From NCBI GenBank assembly GCA_034008185.1, contig CM067084.1:40127099-40191098 (forward strand): DNA of 64,000 nucleotides, given 5' to 3'. The notes beneath the pieces were generated by a model. That model had not been told where the DNA came from, did no database searches, and saw only the letters and a program-made list of their open reading frames with translations. This document shows, in pieces, positions 13,501-28,175 of the stretch. The DNA comes from Gorsachius magnificus. Lineage: Eukaryota; Chordata; Aves; Pelecaniformes; Ardeidae. How positions within the stretch are numbered: position 1 is the stretch's first letter; each line of letters begins with the position of its first letter. The position numbers and the translations under genes were made by a program.

Positions 13501-16500
13501 ATTACTGTACATTCTCTAAGATGATAACTTTGGATGGCTTGATACATAGGTGCTATGAACTAGTTTAGTGGTCAGTTACTCTCTCTATTCCTTTACTTAG
13601 TGGAGAAAAGTTGTCCTAAAGAGATAAGAGAATTAGGACCTTAGTTTGTTTGGGTTTGGTTTTGTTGTTTGTTTTTTTTTTAAATTGTTTCATGGAACAG
13701 GCTAAGAATTGCAAGTCTGTGTCTATTGGTAAAGTGGTTATATTATCAGTATTAACCTATTGCTACTGTAACTGCAACTTCAGGTAACAGTCAATCCATA
13801 AAATTATGATATATCCTGAATTCTGTGCACTTTTGCAATCCTATTAAAAAAAAATGCCTACTACCATAAAATGCTCATATAAGTTTTACTCCCAAAGTTT
13901 ACCTGCCCTTGGATGTTCAAGTATATCACTGAAGGTCAAAGTAATTGAACCAGAGCACACTGGAGTCACAGTTACCATGACTGCAGGTTTCCTCAGGTAT
14001 AACATCATCTTTTCCCCATCCAGAAGTGTTGTCTAGACAGTGAGATTTCCAGACACAGAATCTGTGGGTGGCATGCATCATGTGGATAGTCTGCACATGT
14101 GCAATAAACCCAAAGTATACCTGAAACAACTGTATGGATACTGCCTGAATTAAGGCAGTGGATCCCACAGATTCAGGAAGCTATAAATCGAGCTTTAACT
14201 GCATTGCGATTATAAAAATTTATTATTATTACTACTACTAACACAGAAGTTGCATAAAGGCTTTACGAAAAGTATTTGTATGGCATAAGTGTTCTAATAC
14301 TTCGGTTAAAACCTAAAATGAGGAAAAAAAGAATTTTTTTTAGGCAATAAGGACCTGATATAGAATACATAGTAGCCTGTGGAAGAAGCCAACCTGTAAG
14401 CATAATATTACTGTTCTCTTGTAGCAGACTACAGCATTTTATAAAGTGAACTTACTTTTGACAATCTGCACACATGAAAAGGGTTTTGGTGTTTGATGTT
14501 AAATGAAACAGAAATATAAAAATACTACCAGACAGACACAAAAATCCCTTATACAACTGACCATGTAACAAAGACATTTAGTGACTCCTGACATGCCTTT
14601 ACTGTCATCAAGTACACTCTTTAATTTCCGAAAGCTATAGTACATTTTACTGTAAAGCACCAATGTATGCACATTTATCATCACAGAGTGAAGCATATCT
14701 CCACCTGCTACAATTAATTTCTTTTTCACCACTAGAAACCTTAAAAGTATTTTTTTACACAAATGGAAATTAGTAGAATGATTTCTGTTCCTTGAACACT
14801 ACTCCTACTCAATTTCACACATTTAACAGTTTTCTCACCACTGGTACAGAAGCAAAACAACAGATTTATTCTGAGCCTATAAACAAAACTTACAAAGCAA
14901 GACCTTCACATAAAATGAAATGCATTAGAATTGATGCTAGCTACTAATAAAAGCACCTAATTATAGTCAGATCCAGATCCATATGAAAATTTTAAAACCT
15001 GTAGAACACCTCACATACCAACATCCTGAAGCTTTATTCTATTCCATTACCCAGTGTTAGAGTATTTCAGTAACACTGAAAGACAAAAAAAAAGGAAAAC
15101 AAACCCCAAACACACAACCCACCAACAAATCCCAAATTAAGCACTAATTGGTTACAAATGTTTGCATCAGCTATTTTACAATTGATAATGTATTCTAATA
15201 AAGTACACTGAAAATTGATACAGTGAACTTTTAAAGCACTACAAAAGCAAATGGCAAGCTTCACTTTAGATAGGTATTTGTAAGAAGGGGTACTGAACTG
15301 TTCCTGAATTAATTTTGCATATTTTTCCTGATTAAGGAATATTCAAAGATTTTGCTCTTATTATTTTGCATTATTTCAATGTTTACATAACAGTCCACAA
15401 TGAATGTTATTGCTATGGACTACAATCACAACTTTATCATTAAGAACAGAGAAATCATTTATAAGCACCATCTGCATCATTATTCTTAATTGCATTAACA
15501 AAAAGGCAATCTTTTTGAGTAATAGATTCTCAGGAATACTGTGAGGGAAAAGACCATTTTAAAAACAACAACAACAACAACAAAGCTCACAAAACTTTTT
15601 TTTAACAAGACAACACATTAACATTCCCCAGGGTTAGTCAGAAGTTGTACACTAGCAGCAATGCTTTCCGAGATCAGACATCACATTTCCTAATTCTTTC
15701 CTATGTTCTAGTTTTTGAACAGAAGTGTCCTAACTTACTGCCTTTTAGGAGGTGGTACAACTGAGTGCGCTTTCAACCACTACCAGCAAGACAGAAAGAA
15801 ATACAGAAAGCTGGGATCCATTTTCCTGAAAAAAAAAATCCCAATCCTAATTTATAATCTCATTGCAGAAATGCAAAGTAGGACACTTATGATCACTGAA
15901 AAACTCATCATGCCAACTCATTATCCAGTGCACCCTCTCACTCCTACAGGCCACTGAGAATTTGAACAAGATTACTGGAGCAGGTAAAACATGAGAAGGC
16001 CTGGGATTTACCAAAGTAATTGAAGTCCATCTGCATTAGTCTAGAGTAGGAGTCCTTATTTTCCTTAAAAATAGGTGCACCATGGATTTTTGGGTAGGAA
16101 AAGTATAATGGAAAATACCTGTTCTACTAATAAATAGAATAGGAAAGTTCTGTTTAGATCTCATTTATTTCAAGTTTGCTTTGCTCTCCTACAAAGCATA
16201 TTACATATGAAGAAAAAAAAATACATCAAAACCTAAAAATTTTCTTTTTTAGATTTCCACAGACACAGTTGGGGGGATATTTTTTTTTCTTCTTAATTAC
16301 AGCAATTTTTGAGTTTTTAAGTTCATCTGCAAAACTTATAAATACTTAATGGCTAAATTACAACCTTAATAAATAGTAAGGCTGATATGGACAACATCGG
16401 TATTGCAATATACATTCTTGCAATCTACATATGTATCTTCCATTAGTGTTAGCAGAAGCTACTTACAGAGAAGTACTGAATTCCATTAGAGGATCCTGTT

Positions 16501-17589
16501 TTCCTCTAGCTGTGTATCCATAACTCCCACTAAAATGAATGGAAGAAACATATACCTTTTTTCCTTCCCAATGCAACAAAACAAATAGTAAGAAAGAAGC
16601 TTCACTTTTTTTCTTTAATACATTAAACTGCATATAAAAATCTCCAAAATAGTCACATTTCCACCTCTCGCAAACACCTAAAAGTCCAAATTATTTTCTC
16701 AACAAGTTCAATTAAGGTATAGCTAAGCAAATTTCCTTTTCAGTACTTTGTAGAGTGTCAGTATGATCACGATGGCATAGTTACACAATAATTGGACTAA
16801 TCAAAGCTATATAATGTTAGTATTGTGAATGAAGTAGTGTTGCTCATTAGCCTATTACAAAAGAATTACTGTAAATTCAGCCTACGTGCAGCATCACTTC
16901 CTGTGCAAACACACACAGATAACGCAACAAGCTTGAAACACTGCCAAGCTGGCAGACTGGCAGCACAAATTATGCAAAGAACCAGAAAGCCTTCAGTAGA
17001 TTCAATAGAGCTTGGAGCATAAGAATGATTAAGTGTTTCTGTGTACAACTACAAGTCACAGTAATGAATCAGACTAAAATTTCCAATAAGGGACTTAACT
17101 GCACCAGCTGGCCTTCTTCAGCAACATTATAATGCAAAATGATGACATCCTAAATAGTGGTGTTTGCAACTTTCACACAATCTGCCCAAATTCTTTGTTT
17201 TGCTTCAGTTTTTTGGAAGTCTTTTTTTGAAATAATAAAAAAATGCTGCAGCACCTAAAGACACAGAAAAGCTACAAAGCGACACAGTTCCTTCTCTGCT
17301 TTTCCTTTTTTCTCATCAAATGAGAGGATGGCTCTATTTGAGTCTAATCAAATAGAACATCTTCCATATCAGTTCTAACAGACTCTCTTTCAAAACTGCT
17401 TGGACTGCTTAACACAACTACAGATTTGCAATTACAGCTTTTGTATTTTGGCTTGTTTGTGGGTTTTTTTAATCAAAAACGTAGTAGTAGCAAGCCCAAA
17501 TTTAAACCCCTCTTTCTTTGTAAAATGAGAGTGATAGTAAAATACCTCAAATTCCAAAGTATGATGCTTTGGAAATCTGGGATACATGT

Positions 17590-17702
17590 GTCCATATGAT
17601 ATGAATTGAAAGAATACATATACATGTGTGCATATTTATTCATATGTACGTGTGTGCATGTACATATGCACATGTGTGCATGTATGTAGGTGTGTGCGTT
17701 TT
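17590..17702. repeat. Alternating purine-pyrimidine tract (TG/CA/TA, degenerate)
   Basis: A run of imperfect ATGTGTGCATGT-type units (ACATGTGTGCAT, TACGTGTGTGCATG, CACATGTGTGCATG). It is a degenerate dinucleotide microsatellite with Z-DNA-like base alternation. The minus-strand frame of His/Cys/Thr-rich residues over it is a by-product of the repeat. Confidence 0.6.
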
Positions 17703-18023
17703 TCTTATTGAATGGGCCTCTCACTTACTTGGATTTGGTCACTTTTTCTGCCTGGGGACATAATCTCAGCCATGCAGTACCACAGCATAGAAACAGAAGA
17801 GGTTTTGGTTTGCTTTCACAGTGGAATCAGTGCTACAGTTCTGCAGCACTGGAAATTTACTCTGGGCTTCTGTCACATCATCCATAACAGGAAAAGGTTA
17901 ACCCCTCTCATGCTTCAGGGCCCAACACTCATCACTTCAAAGCTGAGATGGAGCACTCTCCTCATCTTATAATACTAAGGTGAACACACCCAGGGAAGAA
18001 CTTCTAATAAACCAGCTCATATT

Positions 18024-18050
18024 AAAAAAAAAAAAAAAATATATATATTT
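18024..18050. repeat. Poly(A)/(TA)n simple repeat
   Basis: About 16 A followed by ATATATATAT. Simple low-complexity tract in intron. Confidence 0.6.
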
Positions 18051-21000
18051 AGACTGGTTTTCCACATTCTTCGAAAACACTGTAAGAGAGGCAGGAGTCC
18101 AAAGCAAGACAGTGGACTAGATGACCAGTGATTTGAACCAAATCAGCACTTGGAAATGTCATTTGACAAAAAAGCCTAAAGGAAGTTGTAATAAGATTAA
18201 GTGGTAGCACAAAATCTATCAAACTATCCCACTACTCTACCTCAGTAAATTGGACTGATTAAGTGATATAACGTTTTTACCACTATCAGCTTCTGTGAGT
18301 CTATAATAAAGAGACACTCTTTAACATGCTTTAATAGTGAAATCATAGTGACTGCGAAGACTGCACCCACAGGCAGAAATATTAGAAAAATTTTGCTAAT
18401 CCCAAAATTCAGGTCCTACTCCTCACAAGCTTAGGGGCAGGGAACAGTTCTCACCAAACCTAACTTCCATTTCATATAACTCTTAAGAAACAGCAGAGGA
18501 AACATTTTACCCAGACAGCACCCATCACTTTTTTCCTTATTTCTTAAAACAGTGAATTCTGTATCATTATTCTATGCTGCTCACCTCCTGTCCAGCTTCA
18601 CATTTTATAGAGGTCCAGTCTGCACACCTCTCTGGAACCTGCCTTGGAGAGCTCTAATGCAAAACCAGCAATTATAATTTTTTGTTTCTTTGTTTTAACT
18701 TAGTTAAATGCTTACTTGTTATGACTCCCTATTCATGACTAGTGAATTCTTGTCATTTTCTAGGTAAATCACAATCTGTAACTGAAATGTTTTTACCATG
18801 ATTAAGTCACGTCTCCTACCTTAACCTTTACTTTAACAAAACGGGTTAAATTATTTGGAATTGCTAGTATCATTAGAATCTATTGCTTAGTTAATATTTA
18901 TTGGGAATCAGTTACTCTTAAAGAAGATCCAAAAAGCTGTGCACCTCTATGACATGGCACATGAAATAAAAACTGGATCTGAAATACCTGAATTGTGTTA
19001 CAATCACTTCCTACTCTGAAACCTAAGAATAAATTATTGGAGAGGGTGAGAAATCCAACAGAAGAAAGAAAAAGGTTTGAGGTCCTTACACAAGTAATAG
19101 CTGTCAGTCTTTAAACATTTCAATTCCATCTTAACATGCCACAGCTATACGTGGCAGAGACAAGTCCAATCTATTTCTCCCATAGCAGGGAACTGTTGTG
19201 TTGATCCGCACATTTTACATAAACAAACCCATAAAAAGCATAGCAGGACCTTCACAACGGTGGCAGGGGGCATAATATGTGGTGGGGAATTCCTAAAAGA
19301 GACGGATCTACATTTACCTAGAAAAATTGCACATGCATTTAATGCAGTGATTAATTTAATGCATCCAAGCATTGACTGATTTAATGTATCCAATCAATTT
19401 TATGCAGTGCATTTCTTTTACTTATGGAAGGAGAAAAAGAGATTGTTTTATCAGATTGCACTAGGATCAATCAGTACAAGGTTAGTCAGTAGGTTCTAAT
19501 ACATCAAAGACACTCAGATTTACTTGGCCCCAAACTGTCTTTCTCCTCATTTCCGGAGCTTATACATGAAACATTTCTAAACGTTACTGAGCAAGTCATC
19601 ACTGTACCAGTTTCTTGCAGTAAGGAACTGAACCTTGGAATGGACCGCATAATGACTGGGTCTCAACTGAATGAACCTCATCTGTAAATTGTCTCCTGCA
19701 GCTGGTTTGAGATAAAAGCAGAGAAACATTTGAAGTAGATAGATGCTTCCCCCCACCCCTTTCTTTCATCTTGAAGCGCTAAGCTTAAATATTTTTGTTC
19801 TGACAACCATGCAGTACCAAAAGAGAATTTCAGTAAAAGTAATCCAACTGAAACCACAGGCACTATCCCATGTTTACGGCTATGCTTACATTAAAATTCT
19901 CTGCTGGGTGGCAACCCTGCCCCATTTTTTCAAGTTTTCTAGAGTCCTACTCTTCACCTGCAGCTAACCTACTTGCTTAGAGCTTCACCTATACACTGCT
20001 TGGTTTTGTACAGTAGCCTATGATTCACATCATAGAGCAATTTGCATGTGTCACTTCATATTATAACTGTCTGCTTCAAATCTAAGATGAAGTTAACAGA
20101 CTATTTATCAGGAACTGCACATCTCTTATAGCCCATTGTTGGACTAACTTTTCAACTTTTCTGAGCCAGCTTTCCATGGCCTTAATGAGTTCCTACGTGT
20201 TGTGGTGTCACCCCAAATTCATTCTTTCTTTCCTCAAAGTGGCAAACACAAATATGTGAAGATTTAAGGATTTATCTTTACCACCTGCTGCTCTGCATAT
20301 ACGAAGAGCACACATTGCAGGTATTCCAAAACATCCATTACCACCTACAGCCCTCTTCTTTTGACTCACCCCTTTTTATTTCCTGACCAATTCTCTTCTG
20401 GCCAAACATTCACATAACTCTTTTCCTCTTCCCCAAGCCCACATAGGTGAACTCATAGTTCCCAGAGATTCTCAGTACCACAGATTCCAATAATTAAATC
20501 TTCTGAAAGTGAAGTGACTGAAAACTAGAACAAGTAGCCAAATTCCTATTAGTATGATGAACAACCTGCTTATCACCATAACATTCACATCACTGTATCA
20601 CAGTATTGGTAATACCATATTCCAATATTCTACAAGTTGTATTTAACCGAATGAGGTATACTCCAAAGCATCTCATTACTGCATGCACAGACACTCTACA
20701 GCGTTTTTTTCCCCATAACGCTTATCACTTAACCAATAAAGATAAATTGGAAAGCACAAAGGAATGCTAAAACACCATTTAGACAAAAGGAAAAGTTAAT
20801 GTCAATCTCCAGAGTTTCAAAGAATCAATGAAAAAGTCTATTTCACACCAGACTTTGAATTACTTGTTTATCATGCATTCTAGTGCAGGCAGCTACTCCA
20901 CATGGAAGTACTTAGATAAATAACATTACTATATATACTGCATACTTTCCCCTCTTAAAGTACTTCCTCTTTCTTTCATAGGACACAGCTAAGAGCACAG

Positions 21001-24000
21001 TGCACAGAACGCAGCTTCCAACACAGTTATAGCCAGCAGAGATGCAAATGCAATTACCTGCTACCAACACAAATCTGGGACCTCTAACCATGCCCCCATA
21101 CTTTCTAAAGCTCTGGTACTCCTAACTACTCTCAAGACCGATGATCAACAACACTGATTTCACATTTTTGTCAAATACTCTTCAATCTTTCCAGGACAGT
21201 ACATAAAGGCAACTCTTGCATCAGGACTCTGTGGCACTGTAGAAGCATGGTAGAAGAGGACTTGCCCGCTTGGCAGTCTCCCAGAAAAGGAGACGAGCCC
21301 TGTGTGCAGTAGCTCAAGACTGAGAGCAAACCATTATCTCTGCTGCTATGGAAACTGAAGAAACAGCAAAACCATAGGCTTGCCTGATCCATATCGCCAT
21401 GAAAAGGACAGGGATGCAGTAGCTGTTTTTGAAACCACGCAAAGGCAAGCACACTGCAGCAAGAACACAGTGCTGAGATCCCTGAGCTAATATTATTTTT
21501 AATACTTCTGGAAGCACAGGTAGAATCATCACATCAGTAGAGTATACCCTCACATTAATTAATCATGTTGCACCATGTCATATCATGTCACTAACAGCCT
21601 TGTAGATGGCTGGGACATCCACTGATCACATGCTTCATGGTATGGTCCTGAGGTACCCTCAGTAATCCATACAGGGCTACAACAGTCTGGAAATCATACT
21701 GTACAGATAACAACACCCAGGACAGCATGGGTGGAATATGCCTAAGCAGTTTTTCTGCAAGTCAACTTCTAACAGAACAACAAAAGACATTATTAATGTG
21801 GTTTCTCCATTCGGTACAGTTATCAGCCTTCACTGGTTAGCAACCTGTCTATTCTATTACTTCAAAGAGTGACAGAATTTATATGCAGAATTTTATGAAC
21901 AAGGTAATAGGGCTGCTTGGAAATGCTGCTTCTAATAACAGAGAATTTAACTGTAAATCTGAGATTTTCAACTTGACGATACTCCAGAATAATCTACTCA
22001 GTTATAACAGCGTATTTCAGGCTTCTTTCCTTGGGGTAGCCCAGAGATGCCCATAAAGCTTTCATTTATCTTGGAGGTATGAAGAGTCTGCTCTTCCCTG
22101 ACTGTCTCCTGAGGATAGTCTTTGCCACTGTATCAGTTCACATTCTTAAAACTACTTTTCCTGTGCAAGAGTCTGGAATCTCTGGAACATCTATGGATCT
22201 ATGCAACAATTATGTCCAAATGGATATCTATGGACAAGTTCTTTATGAAGAGTTCCCAATAATCCATGAAAAAGGTCTCGACTATTTTTCTAGAAGACAT
22301 CCCCAACTGCCTTTTCTTAAAAAAAAAAAATTAAAAAAATATTCAAACTATCAAATCTTTTAAAAACACACCCCATGCACACACAGACAAAGTGAGAAAG
22401 AGAAAATTATTAGGATGAAATTTTGTAAAGATTCATTCCCAACAGATTGAATACACGCAACTGATACATTAAAAATGGATACAGGTAGATAATATAACTT
22501 GACAGTTGATAGTATTACCTTTCTTATCTAATTTTTACCAAGACTTATAAATGAGTGGACTGGTCCCTTGGGAACTTGGAAAAATAGATGTGTCTGTTGA
22601 AAATCAATATGCAAATTGTAGATATCTGTGAAGGAATAAAATCTTGGGCTAAAGAAGTTAATAGAGGTAAAGAGACCAGCAGACATGACCGCTTGTGAAT
22701 ATGCTATTCATACTCTTATCCCACCATACTAGAGTCTGCAAGAAGAAAACTTCTTTAGAAAGAAAGCTCAAAGCAATTGATTCCTCCTTGAACCTAGTAA
22801 TCTGGGGGAACAGGGAGATCTAAGCTTGGGAAATCCCTGGCCTGGCTCAGGACAGGTAGGCAGAGAATTACTTCATCTAGCGATGAAGACCAGACTTGCA
22901 GTGCTTATTACAATCACCAAGTTGCTGCCATTCCGAAGTTTCCCATTACGAGACTGTATTATATTGAGACAAGCTTTGCCTCTTGAAATATCACCTTTCT
23001 AAAGGAGTGCCAAGGACTGTGGGAGTAATAATACAGGTACGAAGGCAGACATCTATATGCTTACTAATTCAACCACTCTATGCAGCTTCATCTAATTTAT
23101 CAAAGTTTCCAGTTCTTACCTGCTGCATGTACACTTAACTTGCAGATGTCATTTTTTCCACTGTTTTCAATAACGTGTGTAATATCTCTCAGAAATTTCA
23201 AATGATTGTGTTGTCTTTTCACAGTTGACACTGACATATTCCCCTGACAGTTCACAGGCAGTTGTGAAACCAAAATGTCTAGCAATACACTGAGATTGTT
23301 TGATATAAACAGTATAGCTCTACAAATAACGGAGAGCTTTTCTGTTAATTAGCTACAGCTGCAGATGGAGGATAGTTTAAACTTTTCTTTCAACTATGTA
23401 CCATCTTGCTTGTTTGAAAAGCTACAGATGGGTGTATTTAAACATAACTAGACACTCAAAAGAACATTCCTTGTATCATTCATAAAACTGTACTGGCTCT
23501 CTAAAAAGCCTGAAATGATCCTCTTATATAAGACAAGAAAGTCTCTATCTTCCTTAGCCCTTTTCAGCCCCTACTGAGCAAAGCACTTTAACACACACTT
23601 ATTTCAATCATGTTATTGAAGCTTAGCTTTTCTGCTATGCTGTTTCCCACAATGAAGTGCAAAAAAAATTAATAATCCCAAGTCAAACATGAAACTTGAC
23701 TCCATCCCCTGAACAAACAACAACCTCATGACTCAACTAAGTATATGGTACAACCCCCTACATATTCACACTCTGCCCCAGGTAAAGCCACAGAAGTACA
23801 TCGATATTTTGCCACTCTAAGACTTACATAAACAGAGCATCTGGAACTGTTCTCCCAAAACAAGGTAAGAATAAAAATCACCTACATTCAGATTCTCGAA
23901 TAACTTCATCATGTATTTGTTCCTTATGTTTAACCAGTCCAGAATGCAAAGAAAATTGGAATGCATAGAAGAAAACAAAAAAGAAGAAAAAAACCCCTTA

Positions 24001-24395
24001 TATTACAACAGGCCATTACCTACACTTTAACAGGCAGTTTTGAGTTCTCTAGCTTCATATAGGAAGTGATGAAGTCGAAGTAATGTACAGCAGCAGGACA
24101 TTACCACAATTGTTGTATTCATTTGGTACTAGCACAGTTGGTATTTCCTTAAATGTATTTGTATCAGCAGCTTGTGGTATTTAAAATATGTACACCCTCT
24201 AGTTTACCAGCCTATCAAAAAAAACCAAACCTAACGCATTCTAATCAAATTATGCATACATAATTACTTCTAAAATTCACTCCTACGGTACTCATATGTT
24301 GTTAAATAACTAGACTAGTTATAGCATATTTATGGTTTACAGTCAGTCAAGAACACTATAAAAAAGTCTACAGGATTAACTTTTAAAGTATTTAC

Positions 24396-24510
24396 CTGTG
24401 TGTAAGCCTTCGGTGACTAATGCAAACAGCAGTTTGTTGATCCTGTGCAACACAGACCTTATGGCGACTACATTTCATCTTTAAACATGGATCTTTAGCC
24501 GGATCTAAAG
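24396..24510 (-). CDS. SPOCK3: SPOCK3 (testican-3) internal exon, 115 nt
   Basis: On the minus strand a TTATTTTTAG acceptor precedes CTTTAGATCC at 24510, and CACACAG is followed by a GTAAATAC donor at 24395. Completing the G carried over from the upstream exon (45228), the frame reads ALDPAKDPCLKMKCSRHKVC, then VAQDQQTAVCISHRRLTH and an AG that begins an Arg codon. This matches the first cysteine-rich stretch of the testican/SPARC-family proteoglycans, and the PAKDPCLKMKCSRH wording fits SPOCK3 rather than SPOCK1. It enters in phase 1 and leaves in phase 2. The protein is a secreted extracellular-matrix proteoglycan, chiefly neural. The family assignment is from known protein sequence; the exon boundaries are read directly. 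Confidence 0.94.
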
Positions 24511-27500
24511 CTAAAAATAATTTTAGAAAATTGTTAACAGTTATCTAGAAACATGCAATTAAGAAAAGAAACACACGCACACAAAACCCACCAAGTACAT
24601 GGAGGGGGGCTGGCCTGCTACTGGTACAGCATGACGGACTGAAAGATACTGATTTTTACCAGGATAAAATGCAGCATGCTCAATGACAATGCAAAATGAA
24701 GCTGTGAGAAATTTTTTACCAAGGAAAACAGATCTTCATGAAACTTGTACACTTCTGTATGTTCTCATATGATGCCACTGGTTTTTATTTATAAAAATAC
24801 TAAGTACCCTATCCAACTCTCTCCTAGTCAACATACATAACAAAGTCAAACAAAGATTGCTGGTTTTTACTGTAGCTGGAAACACTTTTAAATATTAGAA
24901 TTTGTTTCAGACTTTTAGGAAGTCTGCATACCCATTATGCCATTCAGAGCACCAAATTCCCAAAGAAAACAATTTTTAATTGGATTCTGTTATATACAGT
25001 TCTCCATTTCAGTCATGTCACTTCTGAACAGAATTAGGTTTGTAATTTTTATAGCTCAGAAGCCACCACATTTCCGAAATCGCAATAAAACCATAATGAA
25101 AAAGAAGTCAGAAAGGCAAATGACATTTGATCAGGAGTTTGGAACATTTGTTCATTCAGATGTTGGCTGCCACATCTCCCACATACAAGATCTTTTTAAA
25201 AGCTAAGGCAGGAGGCTAATAAAGAACCTATACTTCTACTCAATCCATTTCTTGTCATTCCTACTATGAAATAACAACATCTACTAAGCTACATTGCACA
25301 GTAATAATTCAATAAGACATAAATGGTGATGTCCTGGTCCATAAGCAAATTAATGCAGAGAAGAGGAAAAGCATCCATTAGCTAAAGGCTGTTGCCGTGT
25401 AGCTAAGGAAGTACTCACCACCACATTCTCTAAACAATTGTCATTTTCTCACCGTAATCTCCAAATACCGGTTTTTCTACCTTAGAAGTAGTTTCCCTTT
25501 CCTGCTTACTAGGACACAGCTGGGTTCTTCCAACTCAACATTAAGCGGTGAATAATGACACTGTCTGAATTTACTGAGAAATTATAACTCAGATGAGATT
25601 TTAGTAAGAAAAAAAATATACTATAATATGCAAGTGAGTGATTTGTATGACTCTGTCCTTAAGTACAAATTCTATCTGCAATATTCTAGGTCCCTTCTGC
25701 TTTGTGGATTTTTTGTAGCTGATCCTTTAGTCACTAATCCACACTCATCTTTAGGCTACACTTCAAACTACAAATACTAATTTCTAGCTATAATACTAGA
25801 AGAGCTAAATGATCCTGTTACTCGTTATTAAATTTGTATAGCATATTTCTTGAGTAACCATGCCTACATGATAATACAGAAAAGTTTCTGCCAATTCACG
25901 TTCTCACAAGAAACAATCAACTCCCTTCTCTGATCTCCATGGTGTCTTTCGGGTATATGTAAATATTCCAAAACTAATTTTTTTATTCCTATAGATATTT
26001 TTTTTTTTTTTTAAGCTTAACACTTCTCCAAAAAAAAAAAAAAAAAGAAAAACAAAATCCCAAAGCAAACAACCCACCCGAAAAAGTTAAAGACCAAAGC
26101 CTAGCTTAGAGACACTATTGAAAATCCTAAATCGCAAAATCAAGCAAGAAAGCTATGAACAACTAGAAATCAGTTTTCCTGTGTTCATCTTCATTTTGGC
26201 ATACTACTGTTCAGTCTTCAGTTATATTTCAGAAATGCTCTTTCCCCATTTGCTTATAAAATATATATTTGTATAAGTATTTTCTGAAAGGAAAGTTTTA
26301 TTTCTTCTGTTCTTCATGATCAAAAGTAAACTTTTAACCACACCTCTACTTGAGCTGTCAGATGACATTAACATAAGGCTGACTAACCATGTAGCCAGGA
26401 AACAAGAACCAGGCTGATCATTAGTTACAGTTTTGACACATGACTTTCTGGTGCTAAGTATGATTAAGTATAGTTTGAGCAGTGACTTTTTCAGTTTTAT
26501 TTCCTTCTTAACAATATATTCAGCTGTGCAAAATATATACATCATATTACCAACAAAGCAGAAAAGTGATGGAATAGTTAACATAATAATTCAATTCAGA
26601 CTGAAAAGAAACACTTTGCTAATTACAGCATAAGACATATGCAAAGATGTATTCCTCTTCCAGGTATTTTTATTTATTTCTACAGTAAACGAGCCATAAA
26701 TCCACAATGAGTCATCCAGAATAAGTCTGATTACAACAACTCTAAACAAGTGGGAAGCAAATGCAGCACAAAAATGAACTAGGATATCAAGAGTTGGAGT
26801 CAAAATTAACATAAACGTATTCAGTATCCTTCTCCAATATACTTGAGATTTTAGAATCCACATCAAATTATTTTCTTTGCTTAAAGTCAGGCAGAATGTA
26901 ATGTCAGCCCCTAGTAAGCAGGAACAGATTATCACTTAATGTACTGGTCCAAGTACCTCTTCCCAGAATGCTCCCTGATGGAGACACAAAGGTAGCAATA
27001 CTGGAATGTGATACTGGCGTCTTCAGATAACTGTTTAGCTCTTCAGGTAACTGTTCTGCAGAACCGAATAGGTTAATGGAATAAAAATACATGAGCCAGA
27101 GAAATCTGGAATTACATAAGGATGCTGGCTTCAGTATCAAGTAGGAAATGTGTTTCAGGAAAAGGGGTGAATGGAGAAACCATGTAACTTCCCATTCCCA
27201 TTGAAATGGTTATTTCTTTTCCTGAGTTCTTGTGACTCTGAAGGTGCGTTTTGACAATTCTACAAAAATTGAGCAAGCCATAGCATACCTTTTTGGCAAT
27301 GTTACAGGTAGAACCCAACTTTACAACAGACAGATGGTGGTATCACACTTTGACTTTATGACAACATAAAGACGGGTATCAAACTAGGGAAGACACTCAG
27401 TTTATTGCTAGAATCAGAATTATTTTACCCCTAGATAAGAACTCCAGGGGCCAGAGCTGAAGATTAAAAAAAAAAACCAAAAAACCCAAACCCTCATATG

Positions 27501-28150
27501 ACGCAAGCAAATTAAAACATTTTAAAACATTTTTAAAAAGAAAAAAGAGTTGATCGAAGTCCAAGAGATCTAACTAGGAAATCAAATTAGAAAATAGGTT
27601 TGAAAAAATAAGAGATGACAGAAAGAAGTGGTGAATTTTGACAGCACTTTGGGAAAGAAAACTGATGGGAAGAAAAAGAGACTCTAAGAATGTCCCATTA
27701 GGTACCTTATGTATTTAACAGGCATTTCCACCAAGATAAACCAGATTGTGTAGAATTACATGTTAAAAACCACATTTCTGTGCAGCACCCATTGACAAAT
27801 TGCACCTTTTAAATGAAAGCTAACGATAGGTGTTCATTGGTGAGAACCTAATCTTAGAAATCAGTTGTGCAAGACAACAGAAAACCTGCAAAGCAGCCCC
27901 TTCCTGGCCCTATGTTGACACCAAACTCAGCTGTGTTCTGTCCGTTTTTGTCCTGTAAAAATGTTCCTTGAAGAGAATATAACAGCTTACAAAAAGGACA
28001 GACTTATCCATACATCTGACTAACTGATAACACATTCTGTGCATAAACACATTGTTTGTTTCATTTGCTATGACACAGAGAAGTGGGGTTTGCTTGGCTG
28101 TTTCTTTTAGGGTCAGGGTTTGTTTTATAAACCAAAGTGTACAAAAGCTA

Positions 28151-28175
28151 TGTGTGTGTGTGTGCATGCACACAC
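28151..28175. repeat. (TG)n microsatellite with self-complementary TGCATGCA
   Basis: TGTGTGTGTGTGTGCATGCACACAC: a short TG run meeting its complement through TGCATGCA, so the single strand can fold back. Confidence 0.6.

Larger units (their letters stand above)
1..24395 (-). other. SPOCK3: SPOCK3 intron (part), downstream of the 115-nt exon
   Basis: AT-rich non-coding sequence lying 3' of the 115-nt SPOCK3 exon on the minus strand. The next exon expected from the protein (the region after THR, leading into the Kazal-like domain) was looked for on the minus strand and not found, so this intron probably runs off the left edge. Open frames here are short, lack family resemblance and overlap on both strands; I treat them as chance. 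Apart from the CR1 copies, the short inverted repeats and the simple repeats listed separately, I see nothing in 1-3400, 5700-9190 and 10340-24395. Confidence 0.75.

Noticed and set aside
17473..17724. His/Cys/Thr-rich minus-strand frame suggestive of metal binding
   Set aside because: Produced by translating a degenerate TG/CA repeat.
21171..21553. Two overlapping minus-strand frames of 93 and 79 codons
   Set aside because: Overlap in different frames over the same slightly GC-richer stretch; no homology recognised and no splice-site framing.
26222..26584. 120-codon minus-strand open frame, with another of 114 codons at 26591-26935
   Set aside because: AT-rich, Leu/Ile/Ser-rich, no motif, no plausible start context or neighbours. 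Chance frames.
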